Shown piece by piece: positions 16,185-25,561 of a stretch of DNA of 64,000 nucleotides. The DNA is from Vulcanococcus limneticus LL (GTDB taxonomy: Bacteria > Cyanobacteriota > Cyanobacteriia > PCC-6307 > Cyanobiaceae): the NCBI RefSeq assembly GCF_002252705.1, contig NZ_NQLA01000009.1, forward strand, positions 1 to 64,000, in the 5' to 3' direction. Every line of letters begins with the position of its first letter. The first letter of the stretch is position 1. Below the pieces are notes generated by a model, which worked only from the letters and a program-made list of their open reading frames with translations, was not told the DNA's origin and made no database searches. Position numbers and translations under genes: made by a program.

Positions 16185-17948
16185 TTAGGGGATGGCCTCG
16201 AGCTGTTCGGCCGCCTGCTCCCGCTCCCACAGGCGCCGGTAGGTGCCGGTCTGGCGCACCAGCAGCTCGTGGGGGCCCTGCTGCACGAGACGGCCGTCGT
16301 CGAGCACCAGCACCCGGTCGCAGGCGGCGGCGGCCGAGAGCTGGTGGCTGATCATCAGGATCGTGCGGTTGCGCTGGTCGCGCACCGAGCGCAGGATCGC
16401 CGCCGCCGTGTTGTTGTCCACGCTGGCCAGGGCGTCGTCGAGCACTAGCAGCGGCGCCTGCACCAGCAGGGCCCGGCCCAGGGCGGTGCGCTGGCGCTGG
16501 CCGCCGCTGAGGGTGATGCCGCGCTCCCCCACCAGGGTGCGGTAGCCGTCGGGAAAGCCCTTGATGTCGGCCTCGAGCCGCGCCTGGATCGCCGCCAGTT
16601 CCACCCGCTGCTGATCGGCCTCGGGTTCGCCGTAGCGCAGGTTGTCGGCCAGGCTGGCGGTGAACAGGTAGCCCTCCTGGGGCACGAGCGCCACCTGGCG
16701 GCGCAGGTCGTCGAGGTCCAGCGCGGTGATGTCGACCCCGTCGAGGAACAGCTCGCCGTTGGGCACCTCCACCATGCGACCGATGGCGCGGGCCAGGGTG
16801 GTCTTGCCGCAGCCCACCGGCCCCACCACGGCCACCAGTTCGCCCGGCTCCAGCCGGAAGCTCACGTCGCTGAGGGCCTCGCGGTCGGCGCCGTCGTAGC
16901 GGACGCTCAGGTTCCGGGCCTCCAGGGACGCTGCGCCGGGACGGCCGGGGGCGCGGGCCGGGGCCACAGGCACCGCGGGGGAGGTGATGCGTGGCCTGCG
17001 GCCCAGCAGTTCCTCTACCCGCTCCAGGCTCACCTGGCCCGTCTGGAAGGTGTTGAGCGTGAAGCCGAGCAGGGCGGTGGGGAACACCAGCCGCTCCACG
17101 AACAGGATCAGGGCCACCAGATCGCCGATCGAGAGGCGACCGCTCTCCAGCTGGCCGCTGCCGAGGGCCAGCAGCAGCAGCAGGCTGATCGAGGCGATGC
17201 CCTCCAGCATCGGGAAGAGCGTGCTGCGGGTGCGGGCCAGCTCCAGGGCCTCGTCGCGGTAGCGGCGGTTGCGCTCGGCGAAGGCCTGGCGCTCGGTGGC
17301 CTCCTGGCCGTAGATCTTGATGGCGCTGATGCCGGAGAGGTCCTCCTGGATCAGGTCGCTCAGCTCGGCCAGCGACTCCTGCTGCCGCCGCTGCTGCCGC
17401 ATCATGCGGCCGCCGAACAGGCGCACCGTCACCAGCATCAGCGGGTAGAGCCCCACCGCCGCAAGGCTGAGCAGCGGGTCGATCGCCAGCATCGCCGGCA
17501 GGGTGAGGGCGTAGGCCAGGATCGTGTTGGTGAGGCTGAGCACGGCGAAGCCCAGCAGCCGCCGCACGTTCTCCACGTCGCTGGTGGCACGGCTGATCAC
17601 CTCGCCGCTGCCGGTGGTCTGCACCCAGCCGGGCTCCTGGCGCAGCATGTGATCAAAGATCTGCTGCTTGAGCGAGGCCTCCACCTGGCGTCCCACGCCG
17701 AACACCAGCATCCGCGACCACAGCCGCATGCCACCCATCGCCGTGGCCAGAACCACGATCAGGGCGGCCTGGCGCAGCACCAGGCCCAGCTCGAAGCCCG
17801 GCTTGAGCTCATCCACCACGCCGCGCACCAGCAGCGGGATCGAGACGCTCAGCAGGTTCACCGCCACCAGCGCGACGACACCCAGCAGCACCGTGCGTCG
17901 ATAGGGCCGCAGATAGCGCCGGATCAGGCCGAGGCGCAGGGTCGCCAT
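16185..17948 (-). CDS. ABC transporter, exporter type (fused membrane and ATPase domains)
   Basis: 587 residues from the ATG at 17948. Six-helix membrane domain (about 1-310) followed by a nucleotide-binding domain with Walker A GPVGCGKTT, signature LSGGQRQR, Walker B LLVLDDALASVD and the H-loop ISHQL. This is the homodimeric or half-exporter architecture of the MsbA/MdlB multidrug and lipid export family. Substrate cannot be read from the sequence; lipid, peptide or drug export are all possible. It stands alone on the minus strand. Confidence 0.9.
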   Translation of the reverse strand: MATLRLGLIRRYLRPYRRTVLLGVVALVAVNLLSVSIPLLVRGVVDELKPGFELGLVLRQAALIVVLATAMGGMRLWSRMLVFGVGRQVEASLKQQIFDHMLRQEPGWVQTTGSGEVISRATSDVENVRRLLGFAVLSLTNTILAYALTLPAMLAIDPLLSLAAVGLYPLMLVTVRLFGGRMMRQQRRQQESLAELSDLIQEDLSGISAIKIYGQEATERQAFAERNRRYRDEALELARTRSTLFPMLEGIASISLLLLLALGSGQLESGRLSIGDLVALILFVERLVFPTALLGFTLNTFQTGQVSLERVEELLGRRPRITSPAVPVAPARAPGRPGAASLEARNLSVRYDGADREALSDVSFRLEPGELVAVVGPVGCGKTTLARAIGRMVEVPNGELFLDGVDITALDLDDLRRQVALVPQEGYLFTASLADNLRYGEPEADQQRVELAAIQARLEADIKGFPDGYRTLVGERGITLSGGQRQRTALGRALLVQAPLLVLDDALASVDNNTAAAILRSVRDQRNRTILMISHQLSAAAACDRVLVLDDGRLVQQGPHELLVRQTGTYRRLWEREQAAEQLEAIP

Positions 17949-18058
17949 CAGGGCGCCATTCCAGTCAAGGTGCCGCCAACCTAGACAGCGCCTGGGCCGG
18001 GCCGGACCCGTCGCCCATCGCCCCGCTCTCCCCACACCGCAGCCTTCGCGAAGCCCCC

Positions 18059-18373
18059 ATGTCCGAGTCGCTCCAGGCCCATCCGCTCTATGCCACTGAC
18101 CGGGAGCTGGTGGACCAGCTGCTGGCCGTGGAACAGCCCGGCGACGGCCACCTGGTGGATCTGGCCCGCCTGCTGCAGCGCTACGACGGCTTCCCCGGCG
18201 CCCAGGATCTGCAGGATGACCTGGCCAAGACCCTGCGGTTCTGGGGCCTGGACCTCGAGGCCCTGCACCGGCGTACCCGGGCGATCTGGGCGGCCGGGTT
18301 CCGGCCTGGCCAGCAGGCCGCCGCCCAGGCCGTGGGCTCCGGCTTCGACACCGCCGACCAGGACAGCCCCTGA
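18059..18373 (+). CDS. DUF3288 family protein
   Basis: 104 residues of a small cyanobacterial family of unknown function. Typical start with HPLYATDRELVDQLLA, then a helical ARLLQRYDGFPGAQDLQDDLAKTLRFWGL core. Soluble, no cofactor motif. It begins 110 bases from the divergent ABC exporter and ends 72 bases before trpD. Confidence 0.85.
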   Translation: MSESLQAHPLYATDRELVDQLLAVEQPGDGHLVDLARLLQRYDGFPGAQDLQDDLAKTLRFWGLDLEALHRRTRAIWAAGFRPGQQAAAQAVGSGFDTADQDSP

Positions 18374-18445
18374 ACGCTTGGGGTTTGCGGGGCGTTGTCT
18401 GTTTAATGGCGGCCTGATCTCCGGCCCCCGCGGCCCGTCGTTTCC

Positions 18446-19477
18446 ATGGCCGCTGCCACCGCCTGGCCGTCCCTGCTGGAGCAGCTGCTGAACGGCGCTT
18501 CCCTCAGCGCTGAGCAGGCCACGGCCCTGATGGAGGGCTGGCTGGCCGAGACGATCGAGCCGGTGCTCACCGGCGCGCTGCTGGCGGCCCTGCGGGCCAA
18601 GGGACCGACCGGTGAGGAGCTCGCCGCCATGGCCGCCGTGCTGCGCCAGGCCTGTCCGCTGCCGGGCGAGCGGCCGGCCCTGGCCCTGGTGGACACCTGC
18701 GGCACCGGTGGCGATGGCGCCGACACTTTCAACATCTCCACCGCCGTGGCCTTCACCGCCGCCGCCTGCGGCGTGGCGGTGGCCAAGCACGGCAACCGCA
18801 GCGCCAGTGGGCGGGTGGGCTCCGCCGACGTGCTGGAGGCCCTGGGGTTGAACCTCAAGGCCGACCCGGCCCGGGTGGTGGCGGCACTGCCCAGCAGCGG
18901 CGTGACCTTCCTGTTTGCCCCCGGCTGGCATCCGGCCCTGGTGGGTCTGGCGCCGCTGCGGCGCGCCCTGGGGGTGCGCACGGTGTTCAACCTGCTGGGC
19001 CCCCTGGTCAATCCGCTGCGGCCCGAGTCCCAGGTGCTCGGCGTCGGTCGGGCCCACCTGCTCGAGCCGATGGCGGAGGCCCTGGCGCGGCTTGGGCTGG
19101 AGCGGGCGGTGGTGGTCCACGGCGATGGCGGCCTCGATGAGGCCGCGCTCTCGGGGCCCAGCGAGCTGCGGTTGGTGGAGCGGGGCACGGTGCGCGCTGA
19201 CCGACTCGATCCCGCCGCCCTGGGGCTGGAGGCCGCCCCTCTCGCCGCCCTGGCCGGCGGCGCCGATGTGGCGGCCAATGCCGCCATCCTCGAGGCGGTG
19301 CTGCAGGGTCGGGGCACGGCGGCCCAGCGGGATGTGGTGGCCCTCAACACGGCACTGGTGCTCTGGGCAGCCGGCCACACCGACCAGGTGGCCGAGGGGC
19401 TGGAGCCCGCCAGGGAGGCCCTGGCCAGCGGCACGGCCTGGCGGCGCCTGGAGGCCCTGCGGCAGGCCCTGATCTGA
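18446..19477 (+). CDS. trpD: Anthranilate phosphoribosyltransferase
   Basis: Second step of tryptophan synthesis: anthranilate plus PRPP to phosphoribosyl-anthranilate. 343 residues, standard length, with the PRPP-binding glycine loop [33 protein letters not shown] and the metal-binding HGDGGLDE. An N-terminal helical domain and alpha/beta domain in the usual order. It stands apart from other trp genes and is followed by carA on the same strand, a common core arrangement in picocyanobacteria. Confidence 0.96.
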   Translation: MAAATAWPSLLEQLLNGASLSAEQATALMEGWLAETIEPVLTGALLAALRAKGPTGEELAAMAAVLRQACPLPGERPALALVDTCGTGGDGADTFNISTAVAFTAAACGVAVAKHGNRSASGRVGSADVLEALGLNLKADPARVVAALPSSGVTFLFAPGWHPALVGLAPLRRALGVRTVFNLLGPLVNPLRPESQVLGVGRAHLLEPMAEALARLGLERAVVVHGDGGLDEAALSGPSELRLVERGTVRADRLDPAALGLEAAPLAALAGGADVAANAAILEAVLQGRGTAAQRDVVALNTALVLWAAGHTDQVAEGLEPAREALASGTAWRRLEALRQALI

Positions 19478-19552
19478 GCGCGGGCCCAATGTGGGCCGTC
19501 AGATTCAACCGCCCCGATCGGGCCGCGCCGGGTGCTGCTGGATGATGGGCCC

Positions 19553-20740
19553 ATGACGACTGCACCATCCCCGGCGACGGCCCCCGCCAGTGCCGCCCCG
19601 TCCCAGGCCCCGCGCCGACCCGCCCTGCTGGTGCTGGCCGATGGCCTGGTGCTGCGCGGCGAGGCCTTCGGGGCCAGCGGCACCGCCATCGGAGAGGTGG
19701 TGTTCAACACCGGCATGACCGGCTACCAGGAGGTGATGACCGACCCGAGCTACTCGGGCCAGCTGGTCACCTTCACCTACCCCGAACTGGGCAACACCGG
19801 CGTCAACGGCGCCGACCAGGAGGCCGACGCCCCCCACGTGCGCGGGGTGATCGCCCGCCAGCTGGCCCCGGTGGCCAGCAACTGGCGCAGCGAGCAGAGC
19901 CTGGAGGCCTGGCTGGTCCGGCACGGCGTGGTGGGCATCAGCGGTGTCGACACCCGCGCCCTGGTGCGCCACCTGCGAGAGGGCGGCGCCATCAACGGCG
20001 CCATCAGCACCGATGGCAGTGCCCCCGAGCAGTTGCTGGAGCAGGTGCGCTCGGCCCCCTCGATGGCGGGCCTGAACCTGGCCGAGCGGGTCACGACCCG
20101 CGAGCCCTACGACTGGTCGGCCCTCTGCCCGGCGGCGTTCGACCAGCGCCGCCAGCCCAGCCCGGCCACCCCCTACCGGGTGGTGGCGATCGACTTCGGC
20201 ATCAAGCGCGCCATCCTCGAGCGCCTGGCGGCCCACGGCTGCGCCGTGACCGTGCTGCCGGCCAGCGCCACGCTGGAGCAGGTGCTGGCGCTGCGGCCCG
20301 AGGGCGTGTTCCTCTCCAACGGCCCCGGCGACCCGGCCGCCGTGACCAGCGGCATCGCCCTGGCGAAGGGGCTGGTCGAACAGCACGATCTGCCCGTGTT
20401 CGGCATCTGCCTCGGCCACCAGATCCTGGGCCTGGCCCTGGGCGGCAGCACCTACAAGCTCGGCTACGGCCACCGGGGCCTCAACCATCCCTGCGGCAGC
20501 ACCGGCCTGGTGGAGATCACCAGCCAGAACCACGGCTTTGCCCTCGATGCCGACTCGCTGCCTGCCGACCAGGTGGAGGTGACCCACTTCAACCTCAACG
20601 ACCGCACCGTGGCCGCCCTGGCCCATCGCAGCCAACCCCTGTTCGGGGTCCAGTACCACCCGGAGGCCAGCCCCGGTCCCCACGACGCCGACCACCACTT
20701 CGCCCGCTTCGTGGCCCTGATGCACAGCCGCCGCGGCTGA
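19553..20740 (+). CDS. carA: Carbamoyl-phosphate synthase small (glutaminase) subunit
   Basis: Supplies ammonia from glutamine to CarB for arginine and pyrimidine synthesis. 395 residues from ATG 19553 (a TTG/ATG a few codons earlier is possible). N-terminal CPSase small-chain domain with [17 protein letters not shown], then a class I glutamine amidotransferase domain with the nucleophile Cys in FGICLGHQ and the His-Glu pair in QYHPEASPG. The catalytic triad is intact. Confidence 0.96.
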   Translation: MTTAPSPATAPASAAPSQAPRRPALLVLADGLVLRGEAFGASGTAIGEVVFNTGMTGYQEVMTDPSYSGQLVTFTYPELGNTGVNGADQEADAPHVRGVIARQLAPVASNWRSEQSLEAWLVRHGVVGISGVDTRALVRHLREGGAINGAISTDGSAPEQLLEQVRSAPSMAGLNLAERVTTREPYDWSALCPAAFDQRRQPSPATPYRVVAIDFGIKRAILERLAAHGCAVTVLPASATLEQVLALRPEGVFLSNGPGDPAAVTSGIALAKGLVEQHDLPVFGICLGHQILGLALGGSTYKLGYGHRGLNHPCGSTGLVEITSQNHGFALDADSLPADQVEVTHFNLNDRTVAALAHRSQPLFGVQYHPEASPGPHDADHHFARFVALMHSRRG

Positions 20741-20863
20741 GCGGGCCGCTTCTGCATCACGCTCGCGCATCACTTTTGTTGCGGAGCTGCCTGCGGCGAC
20801 GACGCTCCCTACACTTCGTGCGCTTGACATTCGAGGAGCGGACCAATCACTGATCTGCAGCGT

Positions 20864-21211
20864 TTGACGGTGTCGCTTCGCGGCGGCTATCAGCAGCAGG
20901 GCAACTGCCTGCTGTTCAGCTTCACCGGTCAGCTGGATGCCTACTCGGAGAAGCAGTTCCTCAGCTTCATCACCGACCACCGCACCAGCACGCCGCAGCC
21001 GCTGGTGATTGATCTGAGCCGGATCGACTTCATCGACTCCTCGGGCCTCGGCGCCCTGGTGCAGCTCGCCAAGCAGTGCAACGAGCAGGGGGTGCAGTTC
21101 TTGGTGGTGGGCAATGCCCGCGTGGTCCAGACCGTGAAGCTGGTGCGCCTGGAGCAGTTCCTGCACCTCCAGCCCGACCTTGACACCGCCCTTGGCTCCC
21201 TCGCCGCCTGA
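20864..21211 (+). CDS. STAS-domain regulator (anti-sigma factor antagonist type)
   Basis: 115 residues from a TTG at 20864: a complete STAS fold with the phospho-acceptor region IDFIDSSGLGALVQLAK. Such proteins bind anti-sigma kinases or act in partner-switching relays; the target is not in this window. The start is uncertain. A good ribosome site GAGGAG (20833-20838) lies 7 bases before an in-frame ATC at 20846, which would give ITDLQRLTVSLRGG, and no ATG is available. The gene overlaps mrnC by 32 bases. Confidence 0.88.
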   Translation: MTVSLRGGYQQQGNCLLFSFTGQLDAYSEKQFLSFITDHRTSTPQPLVIDLSRIDFIDSSGLGALVQLAKQCNEQGVQFLVVGNARVVQTVKLVRLEQFLHLQPDLDTALGSLAA

Positions 21212-21617
21212 GCCGGCGGCGGCCTCCTGGCTGGCGGGCCTGATCCCGCCCCCGCTCGGTCCGGAGCTGGGGCCGCTGCAGCTGGCCTGGCTGGGCGATG
21301 CGGTGTGGGAACTGCACCAACGCTTGCGCCGTTGTCGCCAGCCCGGCCGCAGCGCTGACCTGCACCGGGCCGTGGTGGCCGAGGTGCGCGCCGATGCCCA
21401 GGCCGCCGCCCTGGAGCGTCTGGAGCCGCTGCTCAGCGCTACCGAACTGGAGTGGGTGCGGCGCGGGCGCAACCGGGCCGGCCGCGGTCCACGCCGGGGC
21501 GAGGCCGGTGTGTACGGCAGGGCCACGGGATTTGAGACAATGATTGGCTGGCTCTTTCTGCAGGATCCGAATCGGCTCGCGCAGCTGCTGGATCAACTTG
21601 AGGAGACGGACCCATAA
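21180..21617 (+). CDS. mrnC: Mini-ribonuclease III
   Basis: Dimeric RNase III-like enzyme without a dsRNA-binding domain; in Bacillus it trims both ends of 23S rRNA together with protein L3. 145 residues from a TTG at 21180, with LAWLGDAVWELHQR carrying the catalytic Asp, an RRGRNRAGR basic segment and a late FETMIGWLFLQ with the second acidic position. It overlaps the STAS gene and is followed by rlmB after 20 bases, so two 23S rRNA-processing genes are co-transcribed. Confidence 0.9.
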   Translation: MTPPLAPSPPEPAAASWLAGLIPPPLGPELGPLQLAWLGDAVWELHQRLRRCRQPGRSADLHRAVVAEVRADAQAAALERLEPLLSATELEWVRRGRNRAGRGPRRGEAGVYGRATGFETMIGWLFLQDPNRLAQLLDQLEETDP

Positions 21618-21637
21618 ACCCATTGACTGACAGAGAT

Positions 21638-23599
21638 ATGAGCCCTCGATTTGATCGCCGCGACCAGGGACAGGGATCGGGGGCCGGTGGCGATGCCCGC
21701 GGCGGCTACGGGGCTGGCGGTGGTTACGGCGCTGGTGGCGGGCGCGGCGGCAAGGGGGGACGACCCGGCCGTCCCGCCTTCGGTGGCGGCGGTGCGGGCA
21801 GTCGTGCAGGCGGCGGTGGCGCCCGCTTCGGCGGCGCTGGCCGCAGTGGTGGCTCCAGGCCCTTCGCACCCCGCGGTGAGTGGCGGCCCGAGGGCGGTGA
21901 GCGTCCTTCCCGCCCCGAGGGTGATCGGCCCTCCCGCGGCCCCCGTCCCGAGGGCTCCCGCCCCGCGGGTCGCCGCTTCGACGCTCCTGCCGGTGGCTAC
22001 GGCGCCGAGGGCCGCCCGGGCGCCGGCCGCAAGCCCTTCGGCCGCCGTCCTGATGATCGCCGCCCCGGGGCTGATCGCCCCAGCGGCGGCCGCTTCGAGG
22101 GCGCCCGCTACGACGCGAATCGCTTCGAGGGCAGGCGCGGTGACGGCGATCGCTTCGAGGGCAAGCGTCCCGACGGCCCGCGCTTCGGCGCCGGGCGACC
22201 TGATGGCAAGCGTTTCGAGGCTGGGGCTGGCCGCTTTGAGCGCGGTGGCCGGCCGGCGGGTGGCCGCTTCGGTGCTGGCCGCCCGGAGGGCGGTTCCTTC
22301 CAGCGCAGTTCCTTTAAACCCGCCCGCCCGCCCGGTCGCCCCGCGTTCGGCGGTCGACCCGACCGCGCCCAGCCCGATGCCGTCGTGGCCGTGCCGGTGG
22401 GTGAATCCGAGCGCTTCAACGCCGGTCCCGCCGATGACCTGATCTGGGGGCGCCACTCCGCCCAGGCGGCCCTGGAGAGTGATCGGCCCATCCACCGCAT
22501 CTGGTGCACCGCCGAGATGCGCTTCCAGCCCCGTTTCATGCAGCTGCTGCGCGAGGCCAAGGCCAGCGGCGTGCTGGTCGAGGAGGTGACCTGGGCCCGC
22601 CTGGGCCAGCTCACCGATGGCGCCGTTCACCAGGGGATCGTGCTGCAGGCCGCTGCCGCCGACACCCTCGATCTGGGCACCCTGATTGATGGCTGCAAGG
22701 GCCTGGGGGAGCCGCCCCTGCTGATGGCCCTCGACGGCATCACCGATCCCCACAACCTGGGGGCGATCGTGCGCAGCGCCGAGGCCCTCGGCGCCCACGG
22801 CCTGGTGCTGCCCCAGCGCCGCAGCGCCGGCCTCACCGGCTCGGTGGCCAAGGTGGCCGCCGGAGCCCTGGAGCACCTGCCCGTGGCCCGGGTGGTGAAC
22901 CTCAACCGCTCCCTGGAGACCCTCAAGCAGGAGGGCTACCGCGTGATCGGTCTGGCCGGCGAGGGCGCCATTGCCCTCAGTGAGGCCGATCTGGACGGTC
23001 CGTTGGTGATTGTGACCGGATCGGAAGGGGATGGCCTGTCGATGCTGACCCGCAAGCATTGCGACCAGCTGGTGCGGATCCCGCTGCGGGGCGCCACCCC
23101 CAGCCTCAACGCCTCGGTGGCCACGGCGATGGTGCTCTACGAGGTGGCCCGCCGCGGCTGGATGAAGAACATCACCGGCTCCTCTCCGGCGCCGCGCATC
23201 GTGCGCCCCCAGCTGCCCACCACGGCCCCGGCTGCCCCTGCCGCTGCCCCTGAGCTGGAGCTGGAGGCTGAGCTTGAGACCGACGCCCTGGCAGTTGAAG
23301 ATGTCGGACTGGAGGAGGAGCGGCCGGAACCCCAGGCCGCAGCGGAAGACGATGGGCCCACCCCGTCGCAGGCGGAGCCGACGCCCCTGGCCGTGGCAAC
23401 CGCTGCAGTCGAAGCAGCCGATGCAGTCGAAGCAGCCGCCGCAGCCGGAGACGCCGCTCCCGCCGCTGAGTCCGCCCCCAGCGCCGACTCTGCTCCCTCT
23501 GAGGACTCGTCTGCTCCTGTTCCCCAGGCCGCCGCGGACCTCAGCCTGGGCTTGACCCCGGCGCTGGCCTCGGGCTTCTCGACAGACATCCAACTCTGA
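21638..23599 (+). CDS. rlmB: 23S rRNA 2'-O-methyltransferase (TrmH/SpoU family) with long disordered arms
   Basis: 653 residues from ATG 21638 (TTG at 21623 possible). The catalytic part, about residues 270-515, is a SpoU methyltransferase: substrate-binding domain IWGRHSAQAALESD, then the knot motifs DGITDPHNLGAIVRSAEALG, VTGSEGDGLS and SLNASVATAMVLYE. It is predicted to methylate a guanosine in the 23S peptidyl-transferase region. The first 260 residues are almost only Gly, Arg, Pro, Phe and Asp with repeated RFEG and RPDG units; the last 130 are Ala/Glu/Pro-rich. The core family member is only about 250 residues, so the arms are more than half of the protein. RG-rich arms usually bind RNA. 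Confidence 0.93.
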   Translation: MSPRFDRRDQGQGSGAGGDARGGYGAGGGYGAGGGRGGKGGRPGRPAFGGGGAGSRAGGGGARFGGAGRSGGSRPFAPRGEWRPEGGERPSRPEGDRPSRGPRPEGSRPAGRRFDAPAGGYGAEGRPGAGRKPFGRRPDDRRPGADRPSGGRFEGARYDANRFEGRRGDGDRFEGKRPDGPRFGAGRPDGKRFEAGAGRFERGGRPAGGRFGAGRPEGGSFQRSSFKPARPPGRPAFGGRPDRAQPDAVVAVPVGESERFNAGPADDLIWGRHSAQAALESDRPIHRIWCTAEMRFQPRFMQLLREAKASGVLVEEVTWARLGQLTDGAVHQGIVLQAAAADTLDLGTLIDGCKGLGEPPLLMALDGITDPHNLGAIVRSAEALGAHGLVLPQRRSAGLTGSVAKVAAGALEHLPVARVVNLNRSLETLKQEGYRVIGLAGEGAIALSEADLDGPLVIVTGSEGDGLSMLTRKHCDQLVRIPLRGATPSLNASVATAMVLYEVARRGWMKNITGSSPAPRIVRPQLPTTAPAAPAAAPELELEAELETDALAVEDVGLEEERPEPQAAAEDDGPTPSQAEPTPLAVATAAVEAADAVEAAAAAGDAAPAAESAPSADSAPSEDSSAPVPQAAADLSLGLTPALASGFSTDIQL

Positions 23600-23657
23600 C
23601 GAGCGCAGCCCAACCACCCCTGCCCTGGGCACAATGGGTCCATCTCCACCAGCCCTG

Positions 23658-23903
23658 ATGACTTCGCTGCTCTGGCCCCTCCGGAGTCTTGCCAACGGCC
23701 TGGGGCTGGCCTGGTGGGCCCGGATCGAGACCCGCGACCCCGATGTGACCTACTGGTTCGGCCCCTACGTGCGCCGCGACCAGCTCGAGCAGGCCCTGCC
23801 GGCCTTCCTCGCCGACCTGCGCAGCGAGGCCCCGGGCTCGCTGCAGCACACGGTGCTTCGCACCCGCCGCGGCGAACCCCTCACGATCCCCACCCAGCCC
23901 TGA
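23658..23903 (+). CDS. DUF1816 family protein
   Basis: 81 residues from ATG 23658. WWARIETRDPDVTYWFGPYVRRDQLEQALPAF matches the small cyanobacterial DUF1816 family, which has a CpcD-like compact beta-alpha pattern and no proven function. It lies between rlmB and gatA on the same strand with short gaps. Confidence 0.82.
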   Translation: MTSLLWPLRSLANGLGLAWWARIETRDPDVTYWFGPYVRRDQLEQALPAFLADLRSEAPGSLQHTVLRTRRGEPLTIPTQP

Positions 23904-23958
23904 CCCAGGGCCAGCCAGGGCTGACTGATAGCGTCGGGCCCAGCACGAGCGAAGGTTG

Positions 23959-25419
23959 ATGGGGATCGCCGAATGGCGCGGGCAGCTCCAGCGCGGTGAG
24001 GTGTCGGCCCGGGAGCTCACAGACCAGCTTCTGAGCCGCATCGAGGCCGTGGAGCCCACGGTCCACGCCTATCTGGAGGTCACCGCCGAGCGGGCCCGCG
24101 CCGATGCCGACCGCATCGACGCCGCCCGTGTCGCCGGTGAGGAGTTGCCGCCCCTGGCCGGGGTGCCCCTGGCGATCAAGGACAACCTCTGCACCGCCGG
24201 CATCCGTACCACCTGCTCCAGCCGCATGCTGGAGCACTTCGTGCCCCCCTACGAGTCCACGGTCACCGAGCGCCTCTGGGGCGCCGGCGCCGTGCTGCTC
24301 GGCAAGACCAACCTCGACGAGTTCGCCATGGGCAGCTCGACCGAGACCTCCTACTTCGGCCCCAGCCGCAACCCCTGGAACCCCGAGCGCGTGCCGGGCG
24401 GCAGCTCCGGTGGCAGCTCCGCCGCCGTGGCCGCCGGCGAGTGCCTCGCCGCGCTTGGCTCGGATACGGGCGGCTCGATCCGCCAGCCCGCCTCCTTCTG
24501 CGGCGTGGTGGGACTCAAGCCCACCTACGGCCGCGTCAGCCGCTACGGCCTCGTGGCCTTCGCCAGCTCCCTCGACCAGGTAGGGCCCTTCACCACCAGC
24601 GTGGCTGATGCCGCTGAGCTGCTGCAGGTGATCGCCGGGGCCGACCCCCGCGATGCCACCTGCCTCAAGGCGCCGGTGCCCGACTACCGCGCCGCCCTGA
24701 GCCAGCCGGTGAAGGGTCTGCGGGTGGGCCTGGTGCGCGAGTGCTTCGAGGCCGAGGGCCTGGCTCCGGAGGTGAAGGCCTCGGTGCTGGCCGCCGCCGC
24801 CCAGCTGGAGGCCCTCGGCTGCGAGCTGGTGGAGGTGAGCTGTCCCCGTTTCAACGACGGCATCGCCACCTACTACGTGATCGCCCCGTCGGAGGCAAGC
24901 GCCAACCTGGCCCGCTACGACGGGGTCAAGTACGGCCACCGGGCCGAGGGTGCCGGCAGCCTGGCGGAGATGACGGCCCGCAGCCGCGCTGAGGGTTTCG
25001 GCGACGAGGTGCAGCGTCGCATCCTGATCGGGACCTACGCCCTCTCGGCCGGCTACGTGGACGCCTACTACAAGAAGGCCCAGCAGGTGCGAACCCTGAT
25101 CCGGCGCGACTTCGATCGTGCCTTCGAGGGTGTGGATGTGCTGCTCACTCCCACCTCCCCCACCACCGCCTTCCGCTTCGGTGCCCACGCCGAGGATCCC
25201 CTGGCCATGTACCTGGCCGACCTGCTGACGATCCCCGCCAACATGGCGGGCCTGCCGGCCATCAGCCTGCCCTGTGGCTTTGACGGCGAAGGGCTGCCGA
25301 TCGGCCTGCAGCTGATCACCGGCGTGCTGCAGGAGGAGCGCCTGCTGCAGGTGGCCCACCACTACGAGCAGGCCGCCAAGGTGCTCGCCAGCCGACCGGC
25401 AGCTGCCCTGGTGCCCTGA
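23959..25419 (+). CDS. gatA: Glutamyl-tRNA(Gln) amidotransferase subunit A
   Basis: Amidase subunit of GatCAB, which converts Glu-tRNA(Gln) to Gln-tRNA(Gln). 486 residues from ATG 23959, preceded by GAAGG. The Ser-cisSer-Lys triad is visible: Lys in PLAIKDN, cis-Ser and nucleophile in [11 protein letters not shown] and [17 protein letters not shown]. Normal length. gatB and gatC are not nearby, as usual in picocyanobacteria. Confidence 0.97.
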   Translation: MGIAEWRGQLQRGEVSARELTDQLLSRIEAVEPTVHAYLEVTAERARADADRIDAARVAGEELPPLAGVPLAIKDNLCTAGIRTTCSSRMLEHFVPPYESTVTERLWGAGAVLLGKTNLDEFAMGSSTETSYFGPSRNPWNPERVPGGSSGGSSAAVAAGECLAALGSDTGGSIRQPASFCGVVGLKPTYGRVSRYGLVAFASSLDQVGPFTTSVADAAELLQVIAGADPRDATCLKAPVPDYRAALSQPVKGLRVGLVRECFEAEGLAPEVKASVLAAAAQLEALGCELVEVSCPRFNDGIATYYVIAPSEASANLARYDGVKYGHRAEGAGSLAEMTARSRAEGFGDEVQRRILIGTYALSAGYVDAYYKKAQQVRTLIRRDFDRAFEGVDVLLTPTSPTTAFRFGAHAEDPLAMYLADLLTIPANMAGLPAISLPCGFDGEGLPIGLQLITGVLQEERLLQVAHHYEQAAKVLASRPAAALVP

Positions 25420-25532
25420 GGGGCGGACGCCAGATCTGGTGTGCCGGCCGCTGCTGGCGGCCGCTGAGGCCCTGAATCTTGTGGCCGCCCCTTAGCCTGG
25501 AGCCAAGGGCAGCAGCCCGTCGCGTCGCCCGT

Positions 25533-25554
25533 CCGCCCGCCCGCCCGCCCGCCC
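25533..25554. repeat. CCGC tetranucleotide tract before dnaE
   Basis: Five and a half tandem CCGC units ending 7 bases before the TTG start of dnaE. It occupies the place where a ribosome-binding site would be expected, and none is visible. Confidence 0.85.
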
Positions 25555-25561
25555 CTCAACC

